From: Pteria penguin
Taxonomy: Eukaryota; Mollusca; Bivalvia; Pterioida; Pteriidae
Length of the DNA: 64,000 nt
Assembly: GCA_035048485.1 (NCBI GenBank)
Contig: CM068587.1
Coordinates: forward strand, 34,085,001-34,149,000
Direction: 5' to 3'
Every line of letters starts with the position of its first letter. Positions within the stretch are counted from its first letter, which is position 1. The notes under the pieces are model-generated. The model saw nothing but the letters and a program-made list of their open reading frames with translations, was not told the origin of the DNA and searched no databases. A program made the position numbers and the translations under genes. Positions 26,363 to 38,615 of this stretch are shown one piece after another.

Positions 26363-27949
26363 TATGTAGTATCAAAGTCGTAACGGACAACACGGTATAT
26401 GAAGGAAAAGAGGAGGGGGGGGGGGGGGACGATAACCAAGGACCCCAGGAAATTTAAGAAGGGTAAGGTAACATGGAGAAATAATCATTATCTGCAAACA
26501 AAGAGCTGAAATCGTCTGTCACCTCGAGTTTTGTACCCAGAATTGTGTAGAAGTAAACTTCACTGCAGAACGAGTTTCCTCGGAATAGTTGCATGTCACA
26601 ACGGTCTGTCACCACAGAGACATGGGTAGAGGTGATCGGGTTAACCCCGCCGTGTATAATTATACAAACATCGTACAAAGCTGGTGATTCAGAAATTTAA
26701 ATATTATTTATGAATGGGCCAATGAGATGTTATTTAAATATTAACTACCTGTGCATGCCTGCAGGTAGTAATGCGGTGACCAAACCGTCACGGTACATGT
26801 ACATCCGATGTAATGGTTTAAGACAATATCCGGAGTAGTGCTGCGACATTCGTAAGTTACTCTTCAATCATTCTTCCAATGTGTGTCAATTTCAATTGAA
26901 TATTTTAAGTGAGCAGACGAGAATTTTATTTGAGTAGCAGACGACTAAATTAAATTCGTTGTGCGACAGTGAATTTCTTTATTTGTATAATGTGAACAAG
27001 TGCAGTGTTTTGGCTGAGTCGGCGTGCATGTCTAAGGATCCTAAATTGCAGCTCTAATTTACTCATGCATAAAATGTGTAGGTATGTATTTTAAACTACT
27101 CATGTCCAGTGTGCACGAGCAGTTGTTGGAGTACTAGATACTCATAACAGATCTCCCGAGGAAGCCAAATGCGCCACAATATTTTCGCGGATCATTTACG
27201 AGTTTAACTCTTTAGATTTATGAAGGCGAAAATTTCTTTATGCTAAAATATATACCTTTATGTAGTAGACTATAAGCGTAGATTATAAAAAAAGCTTTTG
27301 ATAATCTTAAAATAAATCATTGGGGGAAAGGTAGGAGAGGAGGAATTACAAATATTTTTCATGCGAAAATTTGTAATATATATATATATATATATATATT
27401 CCAACACAGAAACCTGACTATAGCATATACTTGCTTAACGCGGTGTCATTAAAGCAACAAACAAACCATGAGTTTCGTGAACATTTGCAAAACAATGTTT
27501 GCATTAAACCAGACTATAGTTAGTTCAGCGTACAAAACTACCATGCTATTATTTACGTTCATATGCTAATTTATGATTTATTATAAAACTAAACGATTAG
27601 AAGATGAAGCGTTCCAGCTAAATTTGAAAAAGGCAAGGTCATTAATTATGAGATATTGGATCATTGAGTGTCATAACGTGGGTACACATTGTTGGGAATG
27701 ATGTACTTCGTAAAATCCACTTGACGATTCATCTGAGTTGTTAAAAACTTTAGTTTAAACAGTTTAGACATGTTTTAAACTTTACTGAATCACGTGGTTA
27801 GATCTCTTTGTGTTTTTTTTTGTGTGCATTATTTTAATTTTCAAATTGAAATAAGCTAATGGCATCTCACGCCCTCAAATTTGATAGTTTTGAACGATGA
27901 AATACTTTCAGTTTGCATGTAAAAATGATTATAATGAAATAGATAATGA
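26363..27949. other. Intergenic with a G run and a short (TA)n
   Basis: G tract at 26415-26428 and TA repeat at about 27375-27400. No gene recognised. Confidence 0.5.
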
Positions 27950-27988
27950 TATTATGAATAATAATCATAACAAATAATAAAAATAATA

Positions 27989-28025
<37 letters not shown>

Positions 28026-28066
28026 TAATAATAGTAGTAGTAGTAGTAGTAGTAAATAAATATAAG
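27950..28066. repeat. (AAT)n/(AGT)n microsatellite
   Basis: AAT repeats followed by AGT repeats at 28033-28054. The leucine-rich minus-strand frame across it is an artefact. Confidence 0.95.
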
Positions 28067-28485
28067 AATAATACAAAATCATGAAAACCCACCCACCCGA
28101 AAATTTCTTTTGAATGCACTATAATACTGTCTTTTCAAAACCATCTTTCTTTTCTTAACAATCTTTCCCCGTTCAGCTCTTGCAAGGATTCACATACTAG
28201 TACTCGTGTGGAGGAGGAGGAGACAAATTTCATAAACATAATGTGTAATGTCGATGTGCGCATGTGCATGCAATGTCTGCATTTAACCATAAGAGTGTAG
28301 CTTGATACGATATCGATGGTAAGTGGGATTAAGTTCGATCGAGTGGGTTCTGTCCTCGAACCCGGTCGTAGACTGGCCGACATCTTGTCTGTTAGAATCG
28401 AGGTGCTGTTTCAGTGTCGCGTCTTGCTCATTAAATGTTACACGGCATTGCCTATGTTTCACTTGGTGTGTTTAAAAGAAGTGTA

Positions 28486-28711
28486 CAGTGGCGGATTTAT
28501 AGGGGATGATAAGGTTTAAAAACACTCAAATAATATGAGTAAAACTCCAGATTTGGCACTCGAAATAGCCGAGTATTTTGGCTAATACTTTACTGTCACA
28601 TGTGTCCTTTTCTAACTTTAAATTTAGTGATTTAAAATGAGTGTGCTCATTTTAAAGTTAAAAAAGGACACATGTGCCCCTCCCCTTTCGGATATCCTGG
28701 ATCCTCTACTG
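28486..28711 (+). mobile_element. MITE (GTGGCGGAT family) with an internal hairpin
   Basis: Left end CAGTGGCGGATTTATAGGGG; right end TTTCGGATATCCTGGATCCTCTACTG. Internal arms CACATGTGTCCTTTTCTAAC (28597) and the complementary GTTAAAAAAGGACACATGTG (to 28677) form a hairpin of about 24 bp not seen in the other copies here. Confidence 0.85.
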
Positions 28712-28760
28712 ACATAGCTGTATTCTAAATTTTTGACATAGCTGTATTCTTAATTTTTTT
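28711..28760. repeat. 25-bp tandem duplication between two MITEs
   Basis: TGACATAGCTGTATTCTAAA-like unit twice in a row, differing at one or two bases. Confidence 0.85.
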
Positions 28761-28787
28761 TTACTAGTATTCATTTATTTTACTACA

Positions 28788-28943
28788 CAGTGGCGGATCC
28801 AGGATTTCCGAAAAAGGGGGGACATATGTATTAGCCAAAGGACTTAGCAATTTTTGGTGCTAAAACTGGATTTTTTCTTGTAAATATGTGGCCAAAAGGG
28901 GTGGGGGAGCAGGCCCCCCGGGTCCCCTCTAAATCCGCCACTG
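28788..28943 (+). mobile_element. MITE (GTGGCGGAT family), complete
   Basis: Inverted ends CAGTGGCGGATCCAGGATTT and TAAATCCGCCACTG; body has TTAGCCAAAGGACTTAGC and GGGGAGCAGGCCCCCCGGG. CTACA lies on both sides (28783-28787 and 28941-28948 region), compatible with a 5-bp target duplication. No coding capacity. The superfamily is not assigned. Confidence 0.88.
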
Positions 28944-28972
28944 CTACATATTCAGAATTACCTCACACTGCA

Positions 28973-29004
28973 GCAGAGACATATATACATATATATGTCT
29001 CTGC
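28973..29004. repeat. 32-bp near-palindrome
   Basis: GCAGAGACATATATA and TATATATGTCTCTGC face each other around a short centre. Could be a small foldback remnant. Confidence 0.75.
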
Positions 29005-31198
29005 ACTGCAGCCACCTCTTGTTCATACCAACCATTAATCATTTGTGATGTCCGTCTCTCGGTTCACGCCGCAGTAGAGATTCATGAATTACTTCAAATT
29101 GAATACAAAAATGAGGTGTAAGTGCACTGATTCACCCCAACCTCAGGTAAATAGAATTATCTAGTTTTATAGATATTTATAGATGCTTTACGTCAATTGA
29201 GTAAATAGGTGCAAATCGATGTCATTATGACATTCAGCTGTTACATTATTAGAGCATCATTGAGGAAGGTTCGAAAATATATGCCATAATGGTGGTGTAT
29301 TGTTTTTTTTCCTATCCCTTTTTGCATAAATATAGTCAGGAAAGAGTCACTTACCCCCAGTTCTGATTGCATTTGCTGCACGACTGGAGGAAATGTAAAT
29401 TCGTCATTGTCATAGCGAATTGTAAGTATAAGAATTGATTTATTCAACAAATAGTGGTCAAACACCTCCGGCTCTGCATGCTTAATAATGTCTCCTAGTG
29501 TCTGTGGACCCTACTGCTTTCTAGGTACGATTTTGAATCTTGAAATGTATCCTTAACTTCAATTGTCGAATAAATGTATCCCTACTCCCTTACTTTTAAA
29601 CACCCCATTCCTCAACACATCCTATGTCGTAGTCGGAAGGAAAGTAAAACAACTTGAATGTTTTGGATCAAGAACTTGCTTGTTGGACAACTTTTCTACA
29701 GTAGTTAAACGTTTAGTCCATGTTAATGAAAAGGTTATGATTATTGCATTAAGACAATTGTTCTTGCCCTTCAGACTGCGCGTCTACTTCGTTGGTACCA
29801 TGAAACCTTTGAAAACAGTTTGGTATGTAAAATCCATTGTTGCTCGAAACAAAGTTCACGGACAAAAAAGTGGGGCTGTACAACTAAGGTCGCTTCTACA
29901 TTGTTGAAGAAGTCCTGAGCATGAAGTTATACGCAAATAAATTGTTTAATATTATATTTAATATCGTCTCTGAATAAAGCCTCAATAATTAAACCAAATT
30001 CTATAAAGGGTGTGTACACACCTATTGGAACATCCTATTGTGCGGTTCACATACCTCCCACCGCATACATTTACCTCTTCATACAAAAGTTATAAAATAT
30101 TGTAAGATTTTAAAAGCGCCTTTAAATATCTGTCGAGTATATTTCTTTGTGTCGCCTTTTCAAGATAATCACAAACATTTATGAGGACGGTTGTGGATTT
30201 ATGGTTAGACTAAGGATGGTGTGAAATCCAGAGAATCGAAAAAAAAAAATTCATATATTACATAATATGTTGTGAGGGAAGATAAGTGTCCTCAATACAT
30301 GCCAATATGTAAAGAAAGGATGGTTTTCGGTTACAGTTATTTGATGTCACACAATCGACGTGTTGACATCTGGTAAACGGTATAGGTTTCTTCTAATATA
30401 TCGTATACCGAATATATTGCATCAGAGATAGGTGTGGTTTCAGATCCGGAAATTTGATTAGAAGGGGTTTTTTTCATCCTATATCGGTATATTGGAATTT
30501 AGCATTTAATTTATACGGTAATGTGACGCAAATATCTCTTGCATTCCTCCTAATTTAGCATTTTTTTTTAAAGTTTAGTAATTCAGTCCTAATGACTACT
30601 AAATTATAATTCGCTCGTTTAGGAATTACAGATTTTCCACAGCAAATATTTTCGACGTGTTTGGTTTGGAATTTACATTTTATACAAATTAATTCAGTAT
30701 GATTTTTAAAAGGGATATACGACTCTGCTGTATGAACTGAAAATGGGGAGAAAAGCTTGAAGGCTATGTAGTTCTTTCCTTTTACGTAAGAAGATAATAA
30801 CAAATTAAAATAATTGTAAAGTTATTTGTTGGAGTTCAAAATATAGAACAGTAGCCCAAAAGTAAGCATTTAAATTATTCATCATTAAAATTTGTGAACA
30901 TATCCGAAGTTTTCTGATTTACTAATTTAACACATTTGGCTTGCTGAAATAGGATTTCTGTAACAAAGTTACTATTAGCAGTGTAGTCTCAACGTTCTCG
31001 ATTACGGAAATGGCCGAGTAATTACGACCGTTAGCAGTGGTTTCTCAAATATGGGTGGGAACCAATTCGGAAAACCTAATCTATTCTGGAACTTGTCATT
31101 CATCATGTAGCAAAGAAATGCTTTGTGCACTCTATCTGTCTAACACATACGGGGATTGTTTTTGTTTTTGTGTTTATTCTGTTTTCAATCTATTTCAG
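29005..31198. other. Region upstream of the RIN first coding exon
   Basis: No promoter motif or upstream exon can be supported. A 114-codon frame at 29563-29907 has no recognised domain. Any untranslated RIN exon would lie here or further left. Confidence 0.45.
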
Positions 31199-31385
31199 AT
31201 CATGTTTATTCCATACGAACATAAATGCAAACACTAGCCGATCATGAAGATAATTGATCATCGTGAAGTTACGAAATTAAATCATGACGTCTATTGGCTT
31301 CCATAGCGAATTATCGCAAACTATGGAAAGTGATATATGTCTTAATTTGACGACAGAGGAGCAACATCAGTCGAATTACCACAAG
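31199..31385 (+). CDS. RIN: RIN exon 1 (first coding exon; ATG at 31284), possibly preceded by an untranslated exon
   Basis: Coding part 31284-31385 is 34 codons and ends at a strong donor (AAG|GTGAGTG). An in-frame TAA at 31278-31280 lies just before the ATG, which fixes the start if this exon is used. Upstream is a long pyrimidine tract ending TATTTCAG at 31198, so the exon may begin at 31199 with 85 bases of 5' UTR and further untranslated exons upstream. Phase 0 at its end fits exon 2 (phase 0). No domain is recognised in these residues. The link rests on phase and splice signals only; exon 2 also starts with ATG and could serve as an alternative start. Confidence 0.55.
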
Positions 31386-34300
31386 GTGAGTGATTTTCGT
31401 ACTTTACTCGCGTTGTACTTTAGTTATACCTATTTTACAACTAAAAGTTACTACAAGGGTGATACTAATATCCAGTAGGCTGATGGATATAGATAACTTT
31501 ATACGTATCCTGTACTCAATACACTTATCCATTTTCCTTAAATATCAAACTTAACAATGTAGCGCTTTGAAGTCATTTACGGTCCGACAAATGGGATATT
31601 TTACTATGACGTCACAATCAAAAGCCCGTTAAACGTCATTTTTCTAGAGATCTATTTTAAAACCGAACTTGTAGCATGAACATATTACAGAGAAAATTAT
31701 AATATACGTAATATTCCTAATGCATATACGCATATACATACTGTTTCTTTGTTATAAAAAAATCATTTACCTGGGATTACATTTGACATATTTTCAATTA
31801 CATTCACACTTGGAAATACGCCTTTTCATATTAATTTTCATAACGTTATGTATATCCGAAATTTTGCATTAGATGTGTGATTATAATGATATGATGTAAG
31901 TACTATTGTGCATGTTTTCACACAATCACATATTCCCCTACCGATAGCCGCAAGTAGTGGCCCTATATGAATTCATATAGGGCCACTACTTGCGGCTGAT
32001 ATTCCCCAGAATAATAATGCAGGACGCATTCTACCTGTTTATGTATTCCAGTAGTATTTCTACATAATTCTTCTTTCAAAAGAATTATGGTCTATCCATA
32101 TATATGTGCAACGGTGTACACAATAGGGCAGGAAGAACATTAGGAAAATGGACAAAACCAAATCAGCCGGCAATCTTGATTATGTTTATAATCAGTCGGC
32201 AATCGGTATATTCATTTGAAAAGGATAATAAAAATTTTACATATAATTCATCTATGCTGCATAGTAAATGAAGAGAGACGTACATCTTTAATGAAAGGGA
32301 TGGGAGACTCATATATTGATTTTTAAGATAAATGTAATTCCTTGATCAAATAGCATTCCTAGCAGTGCACTTGGTGGAGTCATTTGCACTTTTATTGAAC
32401 AGGTAGTGTTTTTCCGTGCAATATTTTATTTACCTGAAAATTTAGCCTTGTTAAGGGTATATGTGTATAAGCAGTGTATACAGGGGAGATTTGATGGTTA
32501 TCTTTCAAGTTTGACACGAGTATCAAATAGACGTTTGTCATTATGCCATACGGCTAGCGTCCCGTAAAATGTAACTTTACATCTTTGAACATGTTCCTCT
32601 ATCTAAAACAACATGAATATTTATCCGGAAATCTAATTTGAAAGGTACAACCGAACGTAAAGGTGAGTGGATTTTACAGTTTATGGCGGGAATGTAGATT
32701 TGATATTTTAAAGTTTGTTTATATCTAATGAATATAGGTCTGATATTCTATGTGTGTATATAATGGTAGGATATACCGTCGATATTCTTTGTGTATGATA
32801 AGGTCAACTCGTACGTTAGTCAAGGGGATCAAGTATTTTATCTCCAAAATATGAAAACAACTTTTATGGCGCTGTTTTGTTTAAACACGGGTGCCCTATC
32901 GGGGTCAGGCCTGACGTTTTATAGTGTCGTCTTTACTTTTTCACAATTATAATTCAGAAAATGAGGTAGACAAAAATACTGTAAATACTACGAAGTGCCG
33001 CCATTCCTCGGTTCATATTCATGCAATTATTACTGATAATTGCTTAAGTATTTATTTGTTGCAATGGTCATCTTCACCTATATGCTGGTGGTCAGTGTTT
33101 TGTGGTGCTGGAGACCGCAGTGACCAGAGAACACCACCAGCCTTTGGCAGGTATATTGACTGACATCTTCATATGCAACAACGAGATTGTGTAAACAAGT
33201 ACATTGTCAAAGTTTTGGTTATATTTTGAACAATTTACTTGTATGAAGTACATTACATATCATATTTTATAGTTATATATCTTATGTACTATAGAATCTT
33301 CTAATACAAGTTTAGAATTAGTTAGTTCGTATGAACATGATGGTATATTTCAATTTATTAATTGAAATTGGAATTGTGTCTTACAATAAGTGCATTTGTA
33401 TGCATATTTGAGTAAATAAGTGACTTTTAGATAGACAAAATTGATTTTTCTGAAGGCATTTCGACAGATAATGTAAAGCTATAATTAAATCTTTGAATAG
33501 TTATTTAATTCAATAGATTTATTTTCAGACATAATTTCTCATCAATGCAATAACATAAAACACATGTGCACATAAATCGTGTTACAAAATGCGAGACTAG
33601 GGAGGGCAAATGACAATATAAACAGATACTTACATAGTAATGGATCAAATATGTGGCAAAATAAATAATAATATGATATGTGGTTGAATGTCGCGCCAAG
33701 AATATTTTTCTCGTATGGCTAAGAGAAATTCAGGTTAAGGAGTACAATGGACATTGTTTACAAATTCAATGTATATCGATGTAATCAGATCCTATTGAAA
33801 TCAGTTTTTAACAGTACATGTCATTGATAATGAAATAGATAGGATGTGTAATATAGCTTTAAGAACTCTATTATAAATGCTTAGAATCATAACTATTATA
33901 CGTAGACCTATTTTGTGTAGTATTTTGCCAGTTTCATACCGTCTTTTCCTTCTCAGATATAATTTTGTTTAGTTTGTCCCTTAGTGTAATAAGATCAGAA
34001 TGAGTCGGTAACTGTACTTAAAATGTGTTTATTTTGTCTGGCATCTATCTATAGAGTATGCCACTTTTGATGATAAAAAGGACCTTTGTGTACAGGTAAT
34101 CAAAAGCCATCCGCCTACTTAATACAATATATGGTTTACAGATTCATTTGAAAATTATCGATTTAGTCGAAGCACCGCCACCATACACAAGAACCGTTGT
34201 CTGCCATAAGCATGTTCTAGTTTTTAACATTGTGATAACCGTATATCCATTATTAATAACCCATGTGTTGTGTATGATATATTTGTCAGTTTTAACAAAT

Positions 34301-37300
34301 GAAATATGCATTTGTAGCTCTTTACATGTAGTTTGTACAATGGAAATTTATGTATATGTTACGTGACTGAATGAAGATGCCATAGTATGAAAATCAGGGA
34401 AAATGTGGGTGGAAAAGGAGTCGAGAACGGAAAAAAAGGGGGGGGGGTGTATATAATATGAAAACCCATGAAGCTAGATATTTATGTATAGTTTTGGAAT
34501 TGGGAATTATCAAAATTATTTTGTATGTGTAATGTAAAAAATAATTCATCTTAGAATTATGTAGTTTTCACCTTTCATGTTATTTTAAATTCATTCAGTC
34601 ATTTCTAGTACCTGTTTCTGTCATGTTTTAACTTATGTCAGTATCTTATTTATTGTTCTGTATATACATAGTCAAACCTGCATATATATACAGGGGGGGG
34701 GGGGCGGTCCTGAAGAAAGACGTAGAAGTGACATCATTTAAGAGTGACCTTAATAAAAAGGTATATTTTGAAGTGATATTCGAAAGTGGAAAAATAACAA
34801 GCATATTGACTTAGTATTGCTGAAGCAATACATGTCCCCACTGGTTTCCATACCGGTAGGTTCAAGGACCGTAATTCTTCCAAACATATGCATATGTCAA
34901 TTATAACATACTCGAACTTGATCTGTAACTTATTGTTACAAAGTTACATACCAAATTTCAATCAATAAATTCAATAGTTGCAAACAATATCCAGAAAACC
35001 AAAGTGTTGTAGACAGATGGACAGACAGACGGAGTGTAAGTCTATAGTCCCGCGCTTTTATCTATGGGGGACCAAAACAGCGACCATTATAAGGAGGTGC
35101 CCTTAATAGAGTTGACCGTTAAGGCAGGTTTCACTGTGTTTATATTTAACCAATAGTTTAGAATAGTAGTGTATATTTAACATGTTGTGTTACTTTTTTC
35201 CCCGACAAGCTAAACTTTCGTAGATTGGAATTTGCACTGGTAAGAAAATGTTCTCTTTCTAGATAAAACAAATCACAGAATTCAAATACACAAAATTCAG
35301 AAAATTATACAGAGAACCAGGATGTCAGAACAGGAAGAAAATTTTCACATTAGCCTTAAATGTATGATTTGTCAAAAAATTATATTTTTGTATGTGTTAA
35401 AATGAATTCTAAAACATTTTTGTATGATATATACTTGAAATTAATTGTCAATTGAGGCTTTTTGAATTTCAATTACGGAAATAGCCGAGTAATTACTATA
35501 GTTTCAGCTGCATTCACTTATCACTTGATCTCGTTGTCAAGAGTTCAACAACTAGAAGATCAGAAAATTTTCTTCCTCTATCTCTCACTGTTTACAAGGA
35601 AATTTATTATATGCAGATTTCAGTTCTAACTAATTTTCACTATGTTTATGGTATTTACTAACATGAATTCGCAATTATTGAATATGCACTTTGAATTTCA
35701 TGTATGAACATGTCCTTTCGTCGACGGATCCAGATTTGTTCAGATTTATTCTATGGAGACAGGGTACTTTTTGAAATTCGTGATTTTGTGATAAGTAGAC
35801 AAGAAATATTTTCTTCGGTGTCTTCGTGTTTTGAGTATAAGTAATATGTAACTTTTACCTTCTGAATGATATATATATATAATGAAGTTTTTTTTCTAAT
35901 AAATGGTATTCAATCATGGTCTGAATGAAAACTGATAAATGAATATAGCATCTGGATCCGTCTTTGCTTTGCTTTTTTACATACACAAATACCCGTCAAA
36001 TTCGCTGCTTTTATTGCTTCGGCCCTTTGCAATTTCTTCATTTATACATGCATAATACATTTGTATTACAATAATTTCTATGAACTGCATGCAAGTGTAG
36101 AATATTGTAAATTATGAATTTATTAAATGACTAAAACGAAAATAGCAACAAAATTTACAATACACTTATACATGTATTTTAATATGCCATATCACAAGAG
36201 TATTGATGCTAAATTTCACGAACTGGAAACTCACGTATGCTACACCTTTTGTTATATACAATACATGAAGCACGCCGTAGGTTGTTTATACAACATATAA
36301 ACTATTACAATGATTTAGTATATGTGCTGTAAGTATTCCATTTGGATGCAATCTTATTTTAATGAGGGTGTTTTTTTTTCTTTTAACTATTTCTGTATCG
36401 CCATACTATTATGGAACTTGATCGTTAAGTCGATATTGTATCAGACTAAAGATATGAGAGTTACGTTCCAAATTCCACCAGTGATTTGTCGGTTCTTTTA
36501 AGTTCACATTAAAAGTTTAAAGAAGGGAGAAGGGGTTTTTGAAAAGAAAGTTTTATATGCTATTCGACGTCATAAGTCGACTGTATGGGGCAAAATCAAC
36601 AAGTGAATCTGTAGTAATAGTTTAAACTACCCCATACGATGCTGCCGAGATAAATGAAGATACAACATTCGCTTAGCCAAGCAGGTGCCGCCATCGTTTA
36701 AGAATTAAATGGCACAGTATGGTGCTTAACAGCAATTTATCTATCATACAGGATCTGCCAGACCAGGTTTAACAACCTCTGTTTTGACTTTACCACTCGT
36801 CAGACAACGTTAGATTGATTCGATAAGAGATTTGAACGGCGGGGCATTAACCCACGTGCGTTTAACAGTTTATGTTGATCCCCCCTTCAGGGCGTTAAAT
36901 AAATTAAAAACGGATTAAACACAAAGGGAAGATTTGCGTGTCATTTAAGACGGACGATTAGGGACCTTATTGGATTTCATTGAGAAAGATAAATATTGAG
37001 TTTTGAAAGGTGTGTAATAAATGATTATTTTATTCAAGAGGGTTTGATTCAAATTTTAAAAACGTATGTAGGTAAATATCACAAACGAATAGTCTTTTGT
37101 GGTAGGGTTTTAAGTAGACAATTATGAAATTTAGTGATTTTGCTATACAAGTATCACTATTTAAGACATTCGACCACCGTCTATCATTCTTAGTTTCGCT
37201 AATCAAATAATTTTTGGATTGAAAGTATTTTATCATGTTTATATGGCAAATATGCAGCCGTCTATTTTCTCACTTCTTTCCACTTTTATCAGTACGAATG

Positions 37301-38568
37301 GATCTGTAGGAATGATATCTATAATATACATGTACTTTCTTTATATCTACATGTACATGTACTTTCTTTATACCCTTTCCTGTTTCACCAAAATCACTTA
37401 TCTCACAATTTGAAGTACCTACCATTACCCTGATTTCCCTTAACACACCATATCTCCATGTACTTAAATATATACCCTGAATTTGTTACCCCTCACTAAT
37501 TTTGATTTTAGTATCGACTTCTGAATTCTTTTAAGCAGACATGGAAATTTTCCCATAATTAAGATCACATTTCTCTTTCCTGTTATCCCGACTTTTCTCA
37601 CAATACTCTCTATACATTTAGAACATCTTCCTTATTTTTTTCTATTAACCTTCAACATGTTACCGATTTGTACCTCCACAGTCTTTAGCGACATGTGTTA
37701 ACTACATCTTCCTTATTCTCGTCTCTCGTTCCCTTCCATTCGTACCTTGGGGCAGGTTGAGCGATTGGCCTGCGGCGCCGACCGTCCGGGTTCGATTCCC
37801 GAGGTTGGATACCTCCTGCTTTCATGTCGCGATATAACTGGAAAATTGTTGAAAGCGACCTAGTACGCCAATCATCCTATCTTTAGTGGACATTTCGGTG
37901 TTGAATAAAAATAATTGTTAGCCCTAGTAGCGAGAGGCTACAGTGACATTCAGTGCAAAATTTTAGCCCACTCGGTCATCTCGAAACCCAGTCCCCCTCC
38001 CCCCTTTTCCATATTATGCAATATGTATACAATCATATGCTCTGTGTATATTGTATATTGTGACTAATGCCTACGTAACCTTTCATTCATTGCAAACATT
38101 TGTCATAATAACAAACTCATCTTTCTGCAGTATCGAGTTAAAACAAATCCGGTTATTAATTAAATCATTTTTCCTGTTGCAATACACTTCCCCCTCCCTC
38201 AAAAGTTACCTGAACATAAATGTATCTATCGCTCGGTCTAGCTTATAAAGGCAATTATGCAATTCATACCATCCTACAAATTGGTCAAAGACATTTTACA
38301 TGCACCACTTGTCGACTTGCGCACCTATCAAAACAAGATATAAGGTAAACGTTCTTGCGTACGTACTACATGGAGAATAAACAAAGGGATTTACATGTGC
38401 TTTTGAGATAACATGCACGGGTAAGTTGGTCTGAAGTATTTATTTTAAATACAAACCTGTCCAAGTACGACTAGGAGCTTAATGGCGTGTGTGTCTATTT
38501 TGAGATATATTTATGAATTGCGATTACCCTCAGGATGAGAGTCATTGTAAGTGTTTTATATATAAGTG

Positions 38569-38615
<47 letters not shown>

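Noticed and set aside
29563..29907. 114-codon frame upstream of RIN
   Set aside because: No recognisable domain, no paired splice signals, and of a length expected by chance in 64 kb.
33083..33141. Inverted pair GCTGGTGGT / ACCACCAGC as a possible miRNA or riboswitch-like hairpin in RIN intron 1
   Set aside because: Only about ten paired bases with a poorly matched middle; expected by chance in a window this size.
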